Assembly: GCF_030272615.1 (NCBI RefSeq)
Contig: NC_081409.1
Location: 915,220,840 to 915,284,839, forward strand
Direction: 5' to 3'
DNA: 64,000 nucleotides
Source: Cryptomeria japonica
Lineage: Eukaryota > Streptophyta > Pinopsida > Cupressales > Cupressaceae
The notes under the pieces were generated by a model that ran no database searches, was not told the origin of the DNA, and saw only the letters and a list, made by a program, of their open reading frames with translations. How positions within the stretch are numbered: the stretch's first letter is position 1; every line of letters starts with the position of its first letter. Both the position numbers and the translations under genes were made by a program. Positions 11,601 through 22,740 of this stretch are shown here, one piece after another.

Positions 11601-12179
11601 GCAAAGCATGGACTCTGGTCGGAGAGTTTCCCTGCGCTGTGAACACCTTCTCATAATGACGGACAAAATCTTGTAGAATATCAGACAGCTTGGTGAGAAC
11701 AACATGCCCCTCTTTGATTTTCTTAATCCCTACAAAGGTATGACAAGCGTGCAAAGCTAGGAAAACTTCTTTGGAGGCCCTCTCACCCACCTTGAGCCAA
11801 TGTAGACTAGCTTTGATTTGAGCTCCTCTAGAAAAGTAATTATCTGCAACTTGTTTCTGATGATGGAGCTAGGCTAACCGAAGTTGCAGGTTATAATCAA
11901 AACGATTTGAGGCCAGAGCTTCTGTGGCAGTACAAAGATCTTTGGTGGTCACGTCATATGAGCGCCTGTAGCACATGACAAGCTGTCTACCATAAATATA
12001 CAGAAAACTCATAGAGCGGTTAATGGCATCATTCAACCATGCAATCCAACTAGTGTGATGATGAGGCCTTGGTTCCAAATTCCAATCCCTTTGAATGTGG
12101 GCCATCATGGCCTGATGATGCAAGAGAGACATGTTGAGGTAGAACTGCATCTTGGAAGGACGTGACCTAGTTGGCTGCC

Positions 12180-12915
12180 ATTCAATGCTAAACTTTACGG
12201 GGAAGTGATCAGACACTATCACATCAACGAGAGGAGTGACGGGAAGATCTTGATCTTCAAAAAAAAATAAAAATTGCGCAGTTATTATAGCACGATCAAG
12301 CCTTTTAAAGATTCTATCTGAGCCAGCTTTGAAATTAGACTAAGTGTGTCAGACCCCACCTAAGCGGTGACAGTTGGTGTTGGGGTTGAAAAGACCCAAC
12401 TTATTATGCATATAGTACCAAGCTTCCCTCTCGCGAGTTGTAAATCGAAAAGGCAAAATTCCATCCTTATCAATTGCCACCTCAACCATATTGAAGTCAC
12501 CACACATGACCCAAGTTGCAGGTGGCAGAGTATCAACAATCCATCACCATAAGTGTGATCTATCAACCAAATCATTGGGAGCATAAACATTAACAATCCC
12601 AATGGAATGATTATCAATTGACAACAAAACCCATACAGTGCGCTGCATGGGATCAAAACCGTGAGAAATAACCACAGAAAGCCAATGAGGTGAAAGGAGA
12701 GTAGCAACTCCCGCTTAACCAGCCTCATGCTGGGAAGCAAAAACTAGGCTATCCGGCCAAATAACACGACATGTAGTAGAAAACATGAAACCAACAATTT
12801 TAACTTCCTAGAGGTAGAGAACATCCAGGCCTAAAACACGATGATGAACATCTCTAACAAAATACTTTCTGGTGAGGTATGTGAGACCTCAAACATTCCA
12901 TGAGATGTAATTCAT
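12180..12915 (-). pseudogene. LINE B APE-type endonuclease, broken
   Basis: From an ATG at 12915 the minus strand reads MNYISWNV-stop-GL, then the blocks IVNVYAPND, MCGDFNMVE (catalytic Asp and Asn) and DVIVSDHFPVKF (the conserved SDH end). These are the signature motifs of the LINE endonuclease. At least five in-frame stops are present. The long open frame at 12740-12360 is in another frame and is a shadow. Confidence 0.85.
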
Positions 12916-13233
12916 GAAAAATCTTGTATGTCATCCTCATCACCAAGAGAGGAGAAGCTATTGTGCAAAAAATATGAACTGAGATCGAGAAGGGAGTCCC
13001 CACCGGAAATAACTCTTCTTTTCTCTGAACCACCATCTGCTATCTCAGCACGCCTAGAAGGGCTGCGAGAGTGGAACAGAAATCGTAAACTTAACCTGAG
13101 GAGTGCAAACCCAAGGGGGTCAAGTGACACCCTCAAAAGAATCCTTCCATAGCTGGCTAGGGTTTCAAACCGAAATGGACGACATAGAGACCACCTAGGT
13201 AGATGGTGCCTGCGTAGGAGACTCCGTCGTCGG

Positions 13234-14117
13234 TTAAGAACTTGATCCGATAGGTGGCTTTTGGGCAGGAGCCTCAAAGTTTTTGCCTTTGTGAACCACA
13301 ATGGTCCATTCATCTTTCTTAGCTCCCTCCACAAGTCGAGAGTTGATCTCCTTAATAGGGGGTTTTATTTTTGATACAACCAAGGGGCAATCCTTGAATT
13401 TGTGCTCCGCTGACTGGCACCGATAGCAAGTGTTGGGAAGGTTCAAATAAAGAACCTTCTGGGTGAAGGTATTACCACCCACTTGACTATTAACAGTTTC
13501 TTTTAGGTCACGGGAAAGGTTGACCTCAACGCAGACCCTCTTTTGAGGGCGAGCATTAAAAAACCGGTCTAGTTCAAGATAAATAACTTTGCCAACAGAC
13601 TGAGCAATACTTTGCATGAAAGGCCAACAAGGCAAAGGAAGACCAGGGAACTCAACCCAGACCTGAACTTGCAACTTTTTATCATATGAGACAGAAAAGT
13701 CTTGAGACCAACGCTAGAAAACCAGAAGGGAAGACCAAATGGTCCATGGCCCATGAGAGAGGATAGCTCCTCAACATGGGAAGGGTTCGAGAAGCGAAAC
13801 TAAAAGAAACCCTTGGTGAGGCTTTGGATGCTATCAAGCTGGACTCAATGAGAAGACCAGGCTTTGGAGACCCATTCATGAAGCATGCTTTCAGGAGGGA
13901 TCCTACCCACAAAATAACCTATCAAAGTGCATTTTTCAAGCCACTCACAGACATTATCAAAATCTTGAATAGGAAGCACAACATTAGGCGAGGACATACC
14001 TCGTGAAACACTTTCAGAACAAATTTGCGAGGGCATTTGTTCTGAGGTGCCATGAGGGTTCGTTGCAACAACTCCACCACCAACGTCAATTGCTGGGCTA
14101 AAGTTATCTAGAGCCAT
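13234..14117 (-). pseudogene. LINE B ORF1: DUF4283-like domain plus CCHC zinc knuckle
   Basis: The start MALDNFSPAID at 14117 is followed by the LIGYFVGRIPP block typical of the N-terminal nucleic-acid-binding domain (DUF4283) of plant L1 ORF1. A second block (13674-13234) has VWVEFPGLPLPCW and a complete zinc knuckle, CYRCQSAEHKFKDC (C-x2-C-x4-H-x4-C). The protein would coat LINE RNA. The two blocks lie in different frames, with the middle part in a third frame at 13912-13682, so frameshifts separate them. Confidence 0.8.
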
Positions 14118-14160
14118 AATAAACTCTAGAATCCCACAGTAAATGCGGTCTAAAAAAAGT

Positions 14161-14631
14161 AGTACACAACCTCAAAACCTAGCTGCGTTAAATGCAAATA
14201 TTTTAAGTTTATAAATCATGAAAATTATTTTCTGGAACAATGATTGGCTAATATAATTTAGCTGTTATAGCTGGATTTTTAGGAAAGTGCAACATAAATA
14301 ATTTTCCTAACATATTTTTTAGCCATCTTTACTATTTTTAGAAAATGCAAACGAATTTTTTGTTGCGAGCACTACCATCCTTGATCCACACTACTTCCTG
14401 GAGCACTATTTCCGATCACTTCAATCCTATTTTACTAGAATTTCAACTCCTTTTAATGTTGTTAATGAAACTTTTAAAATAATATCCTTACTTTTAGGAG
14501 GATTATGTGGGAGCATAGATAAAGTTGCTTTATCATTATGGTAATATTGGAATATGTAATATTACATTTGTTTTAAATAAAATCTATTAAATATAATTAC
14601 AATATACTATGTATTTTATATAAATACATAT
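14161..14631. other. AT-rich flank between LINE B and the Tat element
   Basis: No gene, repeat or motif is recognised. It ends in CATAT (14627-14631), the left copy of the Tat element's target duplication. Confidence 0.6.
14627..14631. repeat. Left target-site duplication CATAT
   Basis: CATAT directly outside the left LTR, matched by 30125-30129 outside the right LTR. Five bases is the usual Gypsy duplication. Confidence 0.9.
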
Positions 14632-16070
14632 TGATGCCCTCCTAAATGGCACAAGGTTAGTCTAAGATCAAAGAACACAAAAACACATGAAACATTAGTG
14701 TTAGTCAATCTAAAACTAAACATATGAAGGCATACCAAAAGAGACACAAAGAGACATGCTAATATATCTAATAAGTAGAACAAAGATCATGAGACATCTC
14801 CAACTGCCTCTTAGCATGGCCTTAGTTTCTTCTCCCTTGTTCCTCTCCTCTCCAAGTTCCAAAATAGTGTAGCTCTCAGCAGCTTTTTGCACTATGGATG
14901 CTTATGGAGGATTGAGATTGTAGTATAGCTCTAAATGTGAAATAAAAAGCTAATACTAATGCTAAAATGATATATTTTAACCAAAAAGACAAGATGTTAG
15001 ATTGTTTATGCTAAAATGCTCTCTAAAATGTCTATAGCTTAGATGCATACAAGTTTTCAGGATCTGGATTATGAAAGAATGAGCTCTATTTATAGGAAAA
15101 ATGGAGCAATGGATGGCCAGGATTGAAAGGTTTAATCAAGGGTCAAGGTTGAAAGCTGGGAATCCATGTGCACAATTTGCACCAATGAAATGGTGACAAG
15201 TGTCAACATGGGGTTGGGTTGAAAGAAGAGGTTGGAGGCATTAAAGGCCTGAGAAGACCTCATGGTTATCTAAAGGCTAAGGGTCAAGCCTAAATTAAGA
15301 TCATCCACTGGATTAAGAGTTAATCCAAGGATAAACCTTTGTGCAAATGATTAAGAGATAATCATGGTCAAAGCATTAAAGGCTTGATGAGACCCTTGGG
15401 TTGGGTAGAGGTTGAGTCAAAACAAATGTTTTAACCATGTGGAAGGGTTTGGGTTAACCATTAATGGTTTTTGGAGACTTTGGGGATTAAGTGGTTGAAA
15501 GTTGGAAGCCTTCAATGGTTATCAAAGACTTTGAGGAATTTAGTGGTTGAAGGTTGAAAGCCTTTAATGGTTATCAAAGACTTTTAGACTTTGAGAAGTG
15601 ACTCCATTTTGCTTAGGAATGTGACAATAATTAGGCGATGGATTAGGTTTAGGAAGGGGTTAGAAGAATCTAGAAGGGGATTAAGTTTTGCAAGTGGATT
15701 TTGGTGGGTGAGGGAAAATAAGATTTTATTTAAAATAAAAATTCATTTATTTCAATAAATGTGTGCAAGTTGCATTTGTAGGAAAATGCAAGTGGGGTGG
15801 GGATAATGATTTAAATAAATGTTTTATTTAATTTATTTAAAAGAGGAAAAGAGGATTTTAATTAAATAAATAGATTTTATTTATTTAATTGATTGGAATT
15901 GGATTTAATGAATTAAATAAAATAAATTGAATAATTTATTTAATTAATAGAAGAATGTTTGGGGATGAATTAATTAAATATTAATTTAATTAACTGATGG
16001 CTAGTGGATTTTTAATCAAATAAATACGAAATATTCATTTAATTAAAATGGACAGATTTATGTGACTACA
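14632..16070 (-). repeat. 3' LTR of the Tat element
   Basis: 1439 bp. On the minus strand it starts TGTAGTCACAT and ends GGGCATCA. Near-identical to 28686-30124. A TATA-type box (minus, 15086-15094) precedes a region with CT-rich runs. Confidence 0.95.
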
Positions 16071-16083
16071 TTTGCCCCTCTTT
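16071..16083 (-). promoter_or_regulatory. Polypurine tract of the Tat element
   Basis: The minus strand reads AAAGAGGGGCAAA directly before the 3' LTR. This is the expected plus-strand DNA primer site for reverse transcription. Confidence 0.85.
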
Positions 16084-16379
16084 GAGACGGTGCGGTTTAT
16101 CGCGTCGTTTCAAAGAAAGAAAAATAGGTGTGAAGAAATGCCCCATAAAATGTAAATTTAATGGGTGGTATGCCCCCTCGAGAGATGGGCCGAAAAATTT
16201 CAAAAAATCGGACGATCTCTTGAAAAAGAATGAAAATTGGCAGGGTGGTAGAATAGAAGAAGTTAGACATATAGGTGAAAAATAGAAGAAAACGGGGGAA
16301 ACATGGAGAAATGGGGGGCTCGGGAAGTTCACGAGGACCACGGCGATGAGCGGGGCGAAGTTACGGTGACGACAGGGGG

Positions 16380-16387
16380 TATAAATG
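16380..16387 (+). promoter_or_regulatory. TATA box of the antisense gene
   Basis: TATAAATG on the plus strand, in a G-rich setting, about 95-102 bases upstream of the ATG at 16482. It points against the transcription of the retrotransposon and sits just inside its 3' LTR. Confidence 0.55.
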
Positions 16388-16481
16388 GGGGAAAGGGGTG
16401 AAAAGAGGATCATTTGTGACCGTGACCAGTTGAAAACGAGAGCTCTGACAGTGACATTTGGAGGAGCAAGAAGGAGCTACT

Positions 16482-17690
16482 ATGCCGATTCCGATCACCA
16501 AGCATAGATTTGAGCGAGTCCGACGGTTCCAGCGCCCAGCCGACTATGGACCAACGGTACGCAAATTCAAAAACTTACTTTTTAGGCATTTTTGATAGGT
16601 TTTTAGCTGAGTCCAAGTCAAGTCGGAGCAAGAGCACTAGAACTATGGTTTTAGCGCTTTTGCTCCATGAATTAGCGCTATTGTGCTCTGGTTTGAGCGC
16701 TTTTGTATTCATTAGCGCTAATGTATGCAAGTTTTAGCGCACTTGACCAAGTAGCGCTATGGTAGGGTTGATTGAGTGCTATTGATGTGTAATAGCACTA
16801 TTGTATAGCGGGTTTAGCACTTTTATTTTTGTAGCGCTTTTGTAGATCTTTTTGAGCGCTGTTGCTAGGGTTGTAGCGCTATTGTGGAAAACTAGCACTT
16901 TTGTAGATAAAATAACGCTTTTGCCTTAGGATAACGAGATGCCTCAGTTTTGGACAAAATAAATCTCCTGATGCCAATGATTGATGGATGGCGAGGTGAA
17001 GTGGGAGTTGTTTTGAATCATAGTAGCCCGATGAGACTTAGGTCATTTGTTAGGATAAATGCCTGTTGAAGTCTAGGCGGCCATGATTGCTTACCTGTTG
17101 AGACCCAAAGATACTTGATCAAAGTATCTGATGATAGTCTAGGTTTAAACTTAAGAAAGTTTGAAAATAAAACAGCTGATAGTGATTGATGAATGTCTAT
17201 GTGCAGGAGGATCTGCGCGTGTTACAATTACGCGAGCGCTACCCTGCGACACAGGGGTTGCGGGATCGATTGACGCAGATAGAGATTGATTGTATAGCAA
17301 CGATTGGTCTCTACGAGGTGATGCATATGCCTGTGATTCAGATGAATCACGGCTTGATTACAGCCTTGGCAGCGAAGAGGGAGAGGTGGACTACCTCTTC
17401 AGATATCATAGGGACCTTTGATGCAGGGAGGAGTGCAGCTGAGTGGGAGGGGGATGGAGAGAGAGATCCCGATGGATACAGGTGCAGGAGAGGGTGGTGC
17501 AGGGGAGGGACCTACTGGAGGGGGTGATACAGGTGCAGCAGCCATGGACATGGGGGAGGGAGCTACTGGGGATCTGCGGGATCATATGATAGGTTATTTG
17601 CAGACCCGGGTAGAGAGATTAGAGGAGGAGGTAGCAGCTAGGGATGTGCATTGTACCTGTAACCAAATAGTATATATACATAAAAAATAA
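16482..17690 (+). pseudogene. Antisense ORF in the Tat element, plant-mobile-domain-like, two exons
   Basis: Exon 1 (16482-16556) codes 25 residues, starting MPIPITKHRFERV. It ends at a GT donor (ACG/GTACGC). The intron ends at GTGCAG, 17201-17206, and exon 2 opens at 17207 in the same phase, so splicing keeps the frame exactly. Exon 2 reads LRDRLTQIEIDCIATIGLYE and then MNHGLITALA, followed by an RW pair, which looks like the N-terminal part of plant mobile domain (PMD) proteins. The frame ends at 17525-17527. A second frame, 17418-17690, gives a Gly-rich stretch and a short coiled coil (LQTRVERLEEEVAARD), as seen at the ends of such proteins, so an internal deletion or frameshift is likely. 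Antisense ORFs after integrase are known in Tat elements. The PMD assignment is from memory and moderate. Confidence 0.5.
16640..16930 (+). repeat. AGCGCT array, 3' side of the Tat element
   Basis: About 15 degenerate units with the core AGCGCT(A/T)TTG recur every 15-25 bases. Variants include AGCACT, AGTGCT and AACGCT. The array lies inside the predicted intron of the antisense gene. The core is itself a 6-bp palindrome. A matching array in the other orientation is at 28310-28600. Confidence 0.8.
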
Positions 17691-17691
17691 A
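17686..17691 (+). terminator. Poly(A) signal AATAAA after the antisense ORF
   Basis: AATAAA overlaps the stop codon of the second frame, inside a run of A residues. It completes a TATA, splice and poly(A) layout on the plus strand. Confidence 0.45.
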
Positions 17692-18129
17692 GAATAAGGA
17701 TCCTTGGTAACGGTTCATGCTCATATGGTCGAGGTATACGCTGTAGTCAGCAAACCGTAGTGATCTATGACTATATTTGGCATAAGATCACGTAGCTTAG
17801 TGAACTTCCCACGTAGACACCATTAGTACATGCCCCAGAACTTCATCGGAAATAATGCGCAAACGATACAAAATAATGCTGAAAGAGTCCGATACAGATA
17901 AACAAACGATTGTACTCACAAATCAACCAAGTATTTGATAGCCTAACAAAATTTTCTTGTCAAAGAAAATGTCATCTTGTCTTTGTTTTGGTAAGGAAGG
18001 ATGCATCCTTGTTTAAAGACAGTTTGGATTGTTGATGTTGATTGTTTTGGTTGATTGGTAAATGGTCATTGTGTGAGTGTTTGTGTCAATGTTTGTTTTG
18101 TATCTGCGAATGAGTATGTACAATGTGTT

Positions 18130-18275
18130 GCCATGTTTTTGTGTGATTTTCGATGGTTTTTCGATGTTTTTGGATTTTGTGAAACAATTTTGAATGTTTT
18201 TGGTATTTTGAGAGTCACTTTTGAATGTTTTTGGATTTTGCGAGATATTTTTGAATGTTTTTGATATTTTCTGAT
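18130..18275. repeat. 30-bp periodic array with TTTTGAATGTTTTTGG core
   Basis: About five units of 30-31 bp, with TGAATG (or CGATG) at about 18162, 18191, 18222 and 18252. A two-unit relative lies at 18598-18666 (TGAATG at 18612 and 18645). Both arrays end in TATTTTCTGAT, so one array may have been split by about 320 bp. Confidence 0.75.
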
Positions 18276-18597
18276 GATTGCCTGAATGAAGAGCGTAATG
18301 ACACATAAGACAATGTAGAATCCACTTCCATCACTAGGGTAAGGGTATTGCCCCCAGTTTGTAGACCTGACTATGAAAGGGTGGGATGCTAGATGCAAGG
18401 AGTACTTTCTTAATTGCAGATCAAATAACAAGCCATGGTTGGGATGGATGGATGTGTGTGTGCATGAATGTGATCGCAACGAGCCTGAAAGATACTAGAG
18501 CCATTGCCTTTACGAGTGGCGCCTATTTGTTAGGTTTTCACCATCTTACTTACCCAAGGTGCCACCGGAGTGGTTGTTCACCGTTTGGATGTATGAT

Positions 18598-18666
18598 TTT
18601 TCTTAAATTTTTGAATGTTTTTGTATTTTCTTCAGGACATTTTTTGAATGTTTTTGGTATTTTCTG
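18598..18666. repeat. Second part of the TGAATG array
   Basis: Two units 33 bp apart, followed by TATTTTCTGAT as in the first array. It directly follows (on the minus strand) the pol stop at 18698. Confidence 0.65.
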
Positions 18667-18697
18667 ATATGCAGGGGAGCCTGATGCCTTGTACACC

Positions 18698-19970
18698 TTA
18701 GGTGTAAAACCGTTTGAGGTGCATGCTATTGATTGGATTTGCAAGCGGTTCTCCTTCTGAAGTAGCCAACTGATATGCCCCGGACCCGAATACAGCAGTG
18801 ACAACATATGGGCCCAGCCAGTTTGGTTCAAACTTGCCCTGATGTTCTCGGATTCTCTCGAAGAACAAGATCACCTACCTCAAATGTACGAGATCAAACT
18901 CGGTGATTGTAGCTTCTACTCATGCGTTGCTGATAAGCTTTGAGGTGATTGTATGCAGCTTGTCGCTTCTCATCAAGTAACTCCAAGTCCTGCAGACGTG
19001 ATACTCTATAGGCTTCATCATCGATGAGATTGTGCAATGAAACCCGTAGTGATGGTATCTCGACCTCAATAGGTAAGATAGCTTCGGCACCATAGACCAA
19101 TGAATAAGGAGTTGCACCTGTAGGGGTCCGAATGCTAGTTCGATATGCCCATAGCGCTGGATTCAATTGAACATGCCAATCACGGCCGACATCAGTGACT
19201 GTCTTCTTTAGGATCCTCAGTATGTTTTTATTGGATGCTTCAGCCTAACCATTGCCTTGTGGGTAATAGGGAGTGGAAAAGCGGTGTTGGATATGAAATT
19301 TCTCACAAAGCTCATGGACATCCTGATTTTTGAAAGGAAGACCGTTATATGTGACAATGGACATGGGCACACCATACCGGCAGATGATGTAGTTGAGGAT
19401 GAATGAGGCGATCTGCTTGCCGATGACTTGGGTAAGTGGAACAGCTTCAATCCACTTGGTGAAATATTCGGTGGCGGTGATAATGAATTTATGGCCGTTG
19501 GATGAAGATGGATGAATCTTACCCACAAGGTCAAGGCCCCATTGACAAAAAGGCCATGGTGTTGTGATTGGTTGCAGTTCCTGTGCTGGTGCATGTATTA
19601 GGTCGCCGTGAACTTGACATTTCTTGCATTTCCTGACAAAGTAGTAGGAATCCTTTTCCATAGATGGCCAATAGTATCCAGCTCGCATGAGTTTCTTGCC
19701 TAGTGACAGACCACTTGAGTGAGTCCCACAAATTCCTTCATGTACCTCTTCCAAAGCCTTTGTTATCTCACCTTGTTCCAGACATCGAAGGAGAGTACCA
19801 TCAAGATCGCGTCGGTATAGGGTTTCGGCAATAATGGTATATCGAGCAGTTTGGCGAATGAAGGTTTTTCGTTGGTTATTTGACTGGTCGGGAGGAAGGG
19901 TGTGATCGCGGAGATAGGTGTAGAATTCACCATACCATGGGGATTCAGAACCGACAAGGTGACATATCAT
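18698..19970 (-). pseudogene. Tat integrase, broken
   Basis: The zinc finger is kept: H..H in HEGICGTHSSG and C..C in CKKCQ, near 19720 and 19620. The catalytic core shows GLDLVGKI (first Asp). The second site reads VTYNGLPF, so the expected Asp is Tyr. After YYPQGNG a TAG (19245-19247) precedes AEASNK, which holds the catalytic Glu. The C-terminal part (19166-18894) continues past another stop to a GPYVV motif near 18800 and ends with a TAA at 18698-18700. The same frame is used as in RT. The enzyme would insert the DNA copy. Tyr for Asp and the stops make this copy inactive. Confidence 0.9.
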
Positions 19971-20006
19971 TTCGGATTCGGGGATATCATAAGCAGGGAT
20001 CCAAAG

Positions 20007-21395
20007 CTATTCTACCAAGAACTCATAGCGTGTTGAATTCTGCGGAAGATCTAAAAGAGATGCGATGGTAGCCATGGCGTCAGCAGATCGATTCTGATCT
20101 CTTGGTATCTGCTCAAAAGTGATAGTAATAAATGATGTCTTTAGAGTGTCCACCATTTGCTTGTATGGCATGAGTTTATCATCCTTGGTCTGATATTCAT
20201 CTGTTGCTTGTCGAATAACCAGTTGTGAGTCGCCATATACTTGTAGTTCTTTTAATTTCCATTGTATGGCTAGCTTGAGTCCTGTGATCAAAGCCTCATA
20301 TTCTGCTATGTTGTTTGTGCATGGAAATGTGAGCCTGTAAGACTTCGGGATGCTGTCACCTTGAGGTGTGATAAACAAAATGCCTGCCCCCGAGCCATGC
20401 CCAGTGTATGAACCATCAAAGTATAGTTTCCATGGTTGTGCTGTTGTGATCATGAATATCTCTTCATTTGGAAAATTGGAAATGAGAGGATGATCGCCTA
20501 TGAGTGGTGCATCGGCCAACTGATCTACAATGACTTGACCTTTGATAGCTTTACGATCCATATACTCAATGTCAAATTCACTTAGAATCATTACCCATTT
20601 GGCCAAGCGACCTGTCAATGCTGCTTTGCTGAGTAAATACTTGAGTGGATCAATCTTTGCGATGAGTTGTACCTTGTGCGTCAATAGATAGTACCGCAAT
20701 TTAGTGGCTGCCAGGATTACTGCTAGGCAAGCTCGCTCAATAGGTGTGTAATTGAGTTCATAGCCAACCAGTGTGCGAGAGATGTAGTATACAACACACT
20801 CTTTGCCTTTTGCATTATGTTGTGCCAGTAGTACACCCAATGCTGTACTTGTTGCTAAGATATAAAGTAACAACGGTCTACTTGGATCTGGTGGCATCAA
20901 CAATGGTGGACGCATGAGATAGTCTTTAAGTGCCTGAAATGCTTGTTGGCATTTGTCATCCCATTGAAAGCGGATGTTCTTGTGTAGCAGGTGTGTGAAC
21001 GGGTGACACTTATCAGCCAATTGTGCAATGAATCTGTGGATGGATTGAAGCCGCCCTTGTAGTGTCCTTAGCTGACTGATATTCTTTGGTGGTGGCATGT
21101 CCATGATTGCCTTAACCTTTGCTGGATCGACCTCAATGCCTTTGCTTGAGACAATGTATCCTAGAAGCTTCCCGGAGGTCACTCCAAAGACACATTTCTT
21201 TGGGTTGAGTCGAACATGGTATTGTTCCAGTCTATCAAAGATTTTATCTAAGATGTGAAGATGTCCTTCTCTAGTAAGTGATTTTGCTAGTAAATCATCC
21301 ACATAATCTTCCATCATACTATGCATCATGTCATGGAAGATGGTGGTCATTGATCGTTGATAGGTCGCTCCTGCATTCTTTAGACCGAAAGGCAT
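20007..21395 (-). pseudogene. Tat RT palm/thumb, RNaseH and second (archaeal-type) RNaseH
   Basis: A 462-codon open frame starts VMPFGLKNAGATYQR just after a stop. It contains the catalytic YVDD box near 21300. The usual Gypsy connection and first RNaseH follow (LTGRLAKWVMILSEF near 20600), with degenerate active residues. A complete second RNaseH starts at WKLYFDGSYTGHGSGAG (near 20430) and keeps FDGS, AEYEA, GDSQLV and the final D in RSADAM. This second domain is the mark of Tat elements. The frame ends with a TAG at 20007-20009, and integrase follows in the same frame. Confidence 0.92.
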
Positions 21396-21401
21396 TACAT
21401 T

Positions 21402-22740
21402 CTAGCAGTATGTGCCCCATGGACATGTGAAGGCTGTCTTATGTTGGTCCTCTGGTGCGATCTTTATTTGATTGTATCCTGAAAAGCCATCCATGAGTGA
21501 AAGCATGGCATGTCCTGCTGTCAAATCCACTATGATGTCGATATTTGGTAGGGGGAAGTCATCCTTAGGACATGCCTTATTCAGATCTCTGAAGTCTATA
21601 CAAATGCGGATGCCCCCTTTTGGTTTGCCGATGGGCACAATGTTGGAGATCCATTCTGCATAATCAATTGGTCTAATGAAACCAACATCCAGGAGTTTCT
21701 TGAGTTCTGTTTTGACTAGCACAATAATCTGAGGATGCATCTTACGAAGCTTCTTCTTGAGAGGTTTGGCTCCTTTTGCTACTGTGAGATGATGCATAAC
21801 TAAATCAGGATCAAGCCCAGGCATGTCTACATATGACCATGTGAAGTTGATCTGACGCTTCTGGAAGAATTCTATAAATTGAGGCTGTTCCTCTGGAGTG
21901 AGAAGAGATGCTAGATGTATGATAAGAGGATTTTCAAGAGTCCCCACATTGTATTCTTTGGTCTCCTCAATGAGGATCGTTGATCATTCCTGTTGTGCAT
22001 TAGCAGGGAGAATGTCAAACCCTTCATCCTCAGGCGCCTCAGAGAGGTTTTCACCATTGGATATGCTCTTTCTTTTTACTTTTGTTGGATCAAACAGTGC
22101 CACAGTGTGGTTTTCACTGGAAGATCCATGTTTTAATGTTATATTTTTGTAGCTGAAGGGTTTGGCATCCGCCCCGAAGTATGCTGCGCTATTAAGTTCA
22201 ATGGAAAATCCAGCTTTGTGATCCCCACTTGGTAGATTATCCCTTAATTCCAAAAAGTCAATGATAGCCTCATCATTTTGGAAGAGGTCAAGACATGGGG
22301 GATTTGGTTGGTTCCATTCGATGAGTTCAGGGTGGATAATGGGCATTACTTCATCGATTAGATTAAGTGCGGGAGATGTATCAGTGAGGGTTAAGACAGT
22401 GTGGTGAAGGTCGTTGATGGTACTCTCCCTGTCAGAATCAGGCGTAGGATGAGACGTAGGGTCTGTGGAAGATGTTTCCAGCTCAGGTACCCAAGTGGTC
22501 TTTATTTGTGCTTCTCCATAAACAGGGATGTCTTTGCATGGCGGAGGTGGTGATGTGTCTTCCTCATCTGAAGTGTTAAGCTGTACAGAATCAAATTCCC
22601 ACTCATGTGAGTCAGTCTCTGAATCACTTTCCAGCATCCGATTGCTATACCATACTGGGATGTCTCTGGAGTTAAATACTGCAGGTGTGATTGGTTTATG
22701 TATCTTTGTAGTGATCGGTGCTGCAGGAACCGTGATGGGG
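21402..22740 (-). pseudogene. Tat pol N-terminal linker and RT fingers
   Basis: The frame opens upstream of 22637 in an acidic, proline-rich linker (DIPVWYSNRMLESDSETDS). It runs to a TGA at 21984-21986, reopens as TKEYNVGTLENP, and reaches the RT motifs ICIDFRDLNKACPKDDFPLP and MDGFSGYNQI. It stops again with a TAG at 21402-21404, in the conserved block before VMPFGL. The gag-protease frame upstream is a different one. The switch is near 22.74 kb, by a one-base indel or by frameshifting. Confidence 0.88.

Larger units (their letters stand above)
8430..14160 (-). mobile_element. LINE B: near full-length L1-type LINE, inactive
   Basis: On the minus strand an ORF1-like protein (14117-13234), APE-type endonuclease (12915 to about 12180), reverse transcriptase (about 11600-10090), a C-terminal zf-RVT-like region (about 9830-9330) and a 3' UTR ending in A-rich sequence near 8440-8465 follow one another. 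About 5.7 kb is the expected size of a plant L1. No insertion interrupts it. Stops and frame changes are frequent, so it is an old copy. It is unlike LINE A in sequence. A target duplication was not convincingly found, only a weak ATGCAA match at the two ends. Confidence 0.85.
17692..18697 (-). other. Untranslated part of the Tat element between pol and the antisense gene
   Basis: About 1 kb with no protein family on either strand. It holds the 30-bp periodic TGAATG array and its split-off part (18130-18275 and 18598-18666). Open frames here come from the repeat. Confidence 0.6.

Noticed and set aside
8430-14200. Target-site duplication of LINE B (TTTGCATGCAA against AAATGCAAAT)
   Set aside because: Only six bases agree, in AT-rich DNA. 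Not significant.
20007-21395. Host RNaseH-like gene
   Set aside because: The domain sits between RT and integrase of a complete element, so it is the second RNaseH of a Tat retrotransposon and not a host gene.
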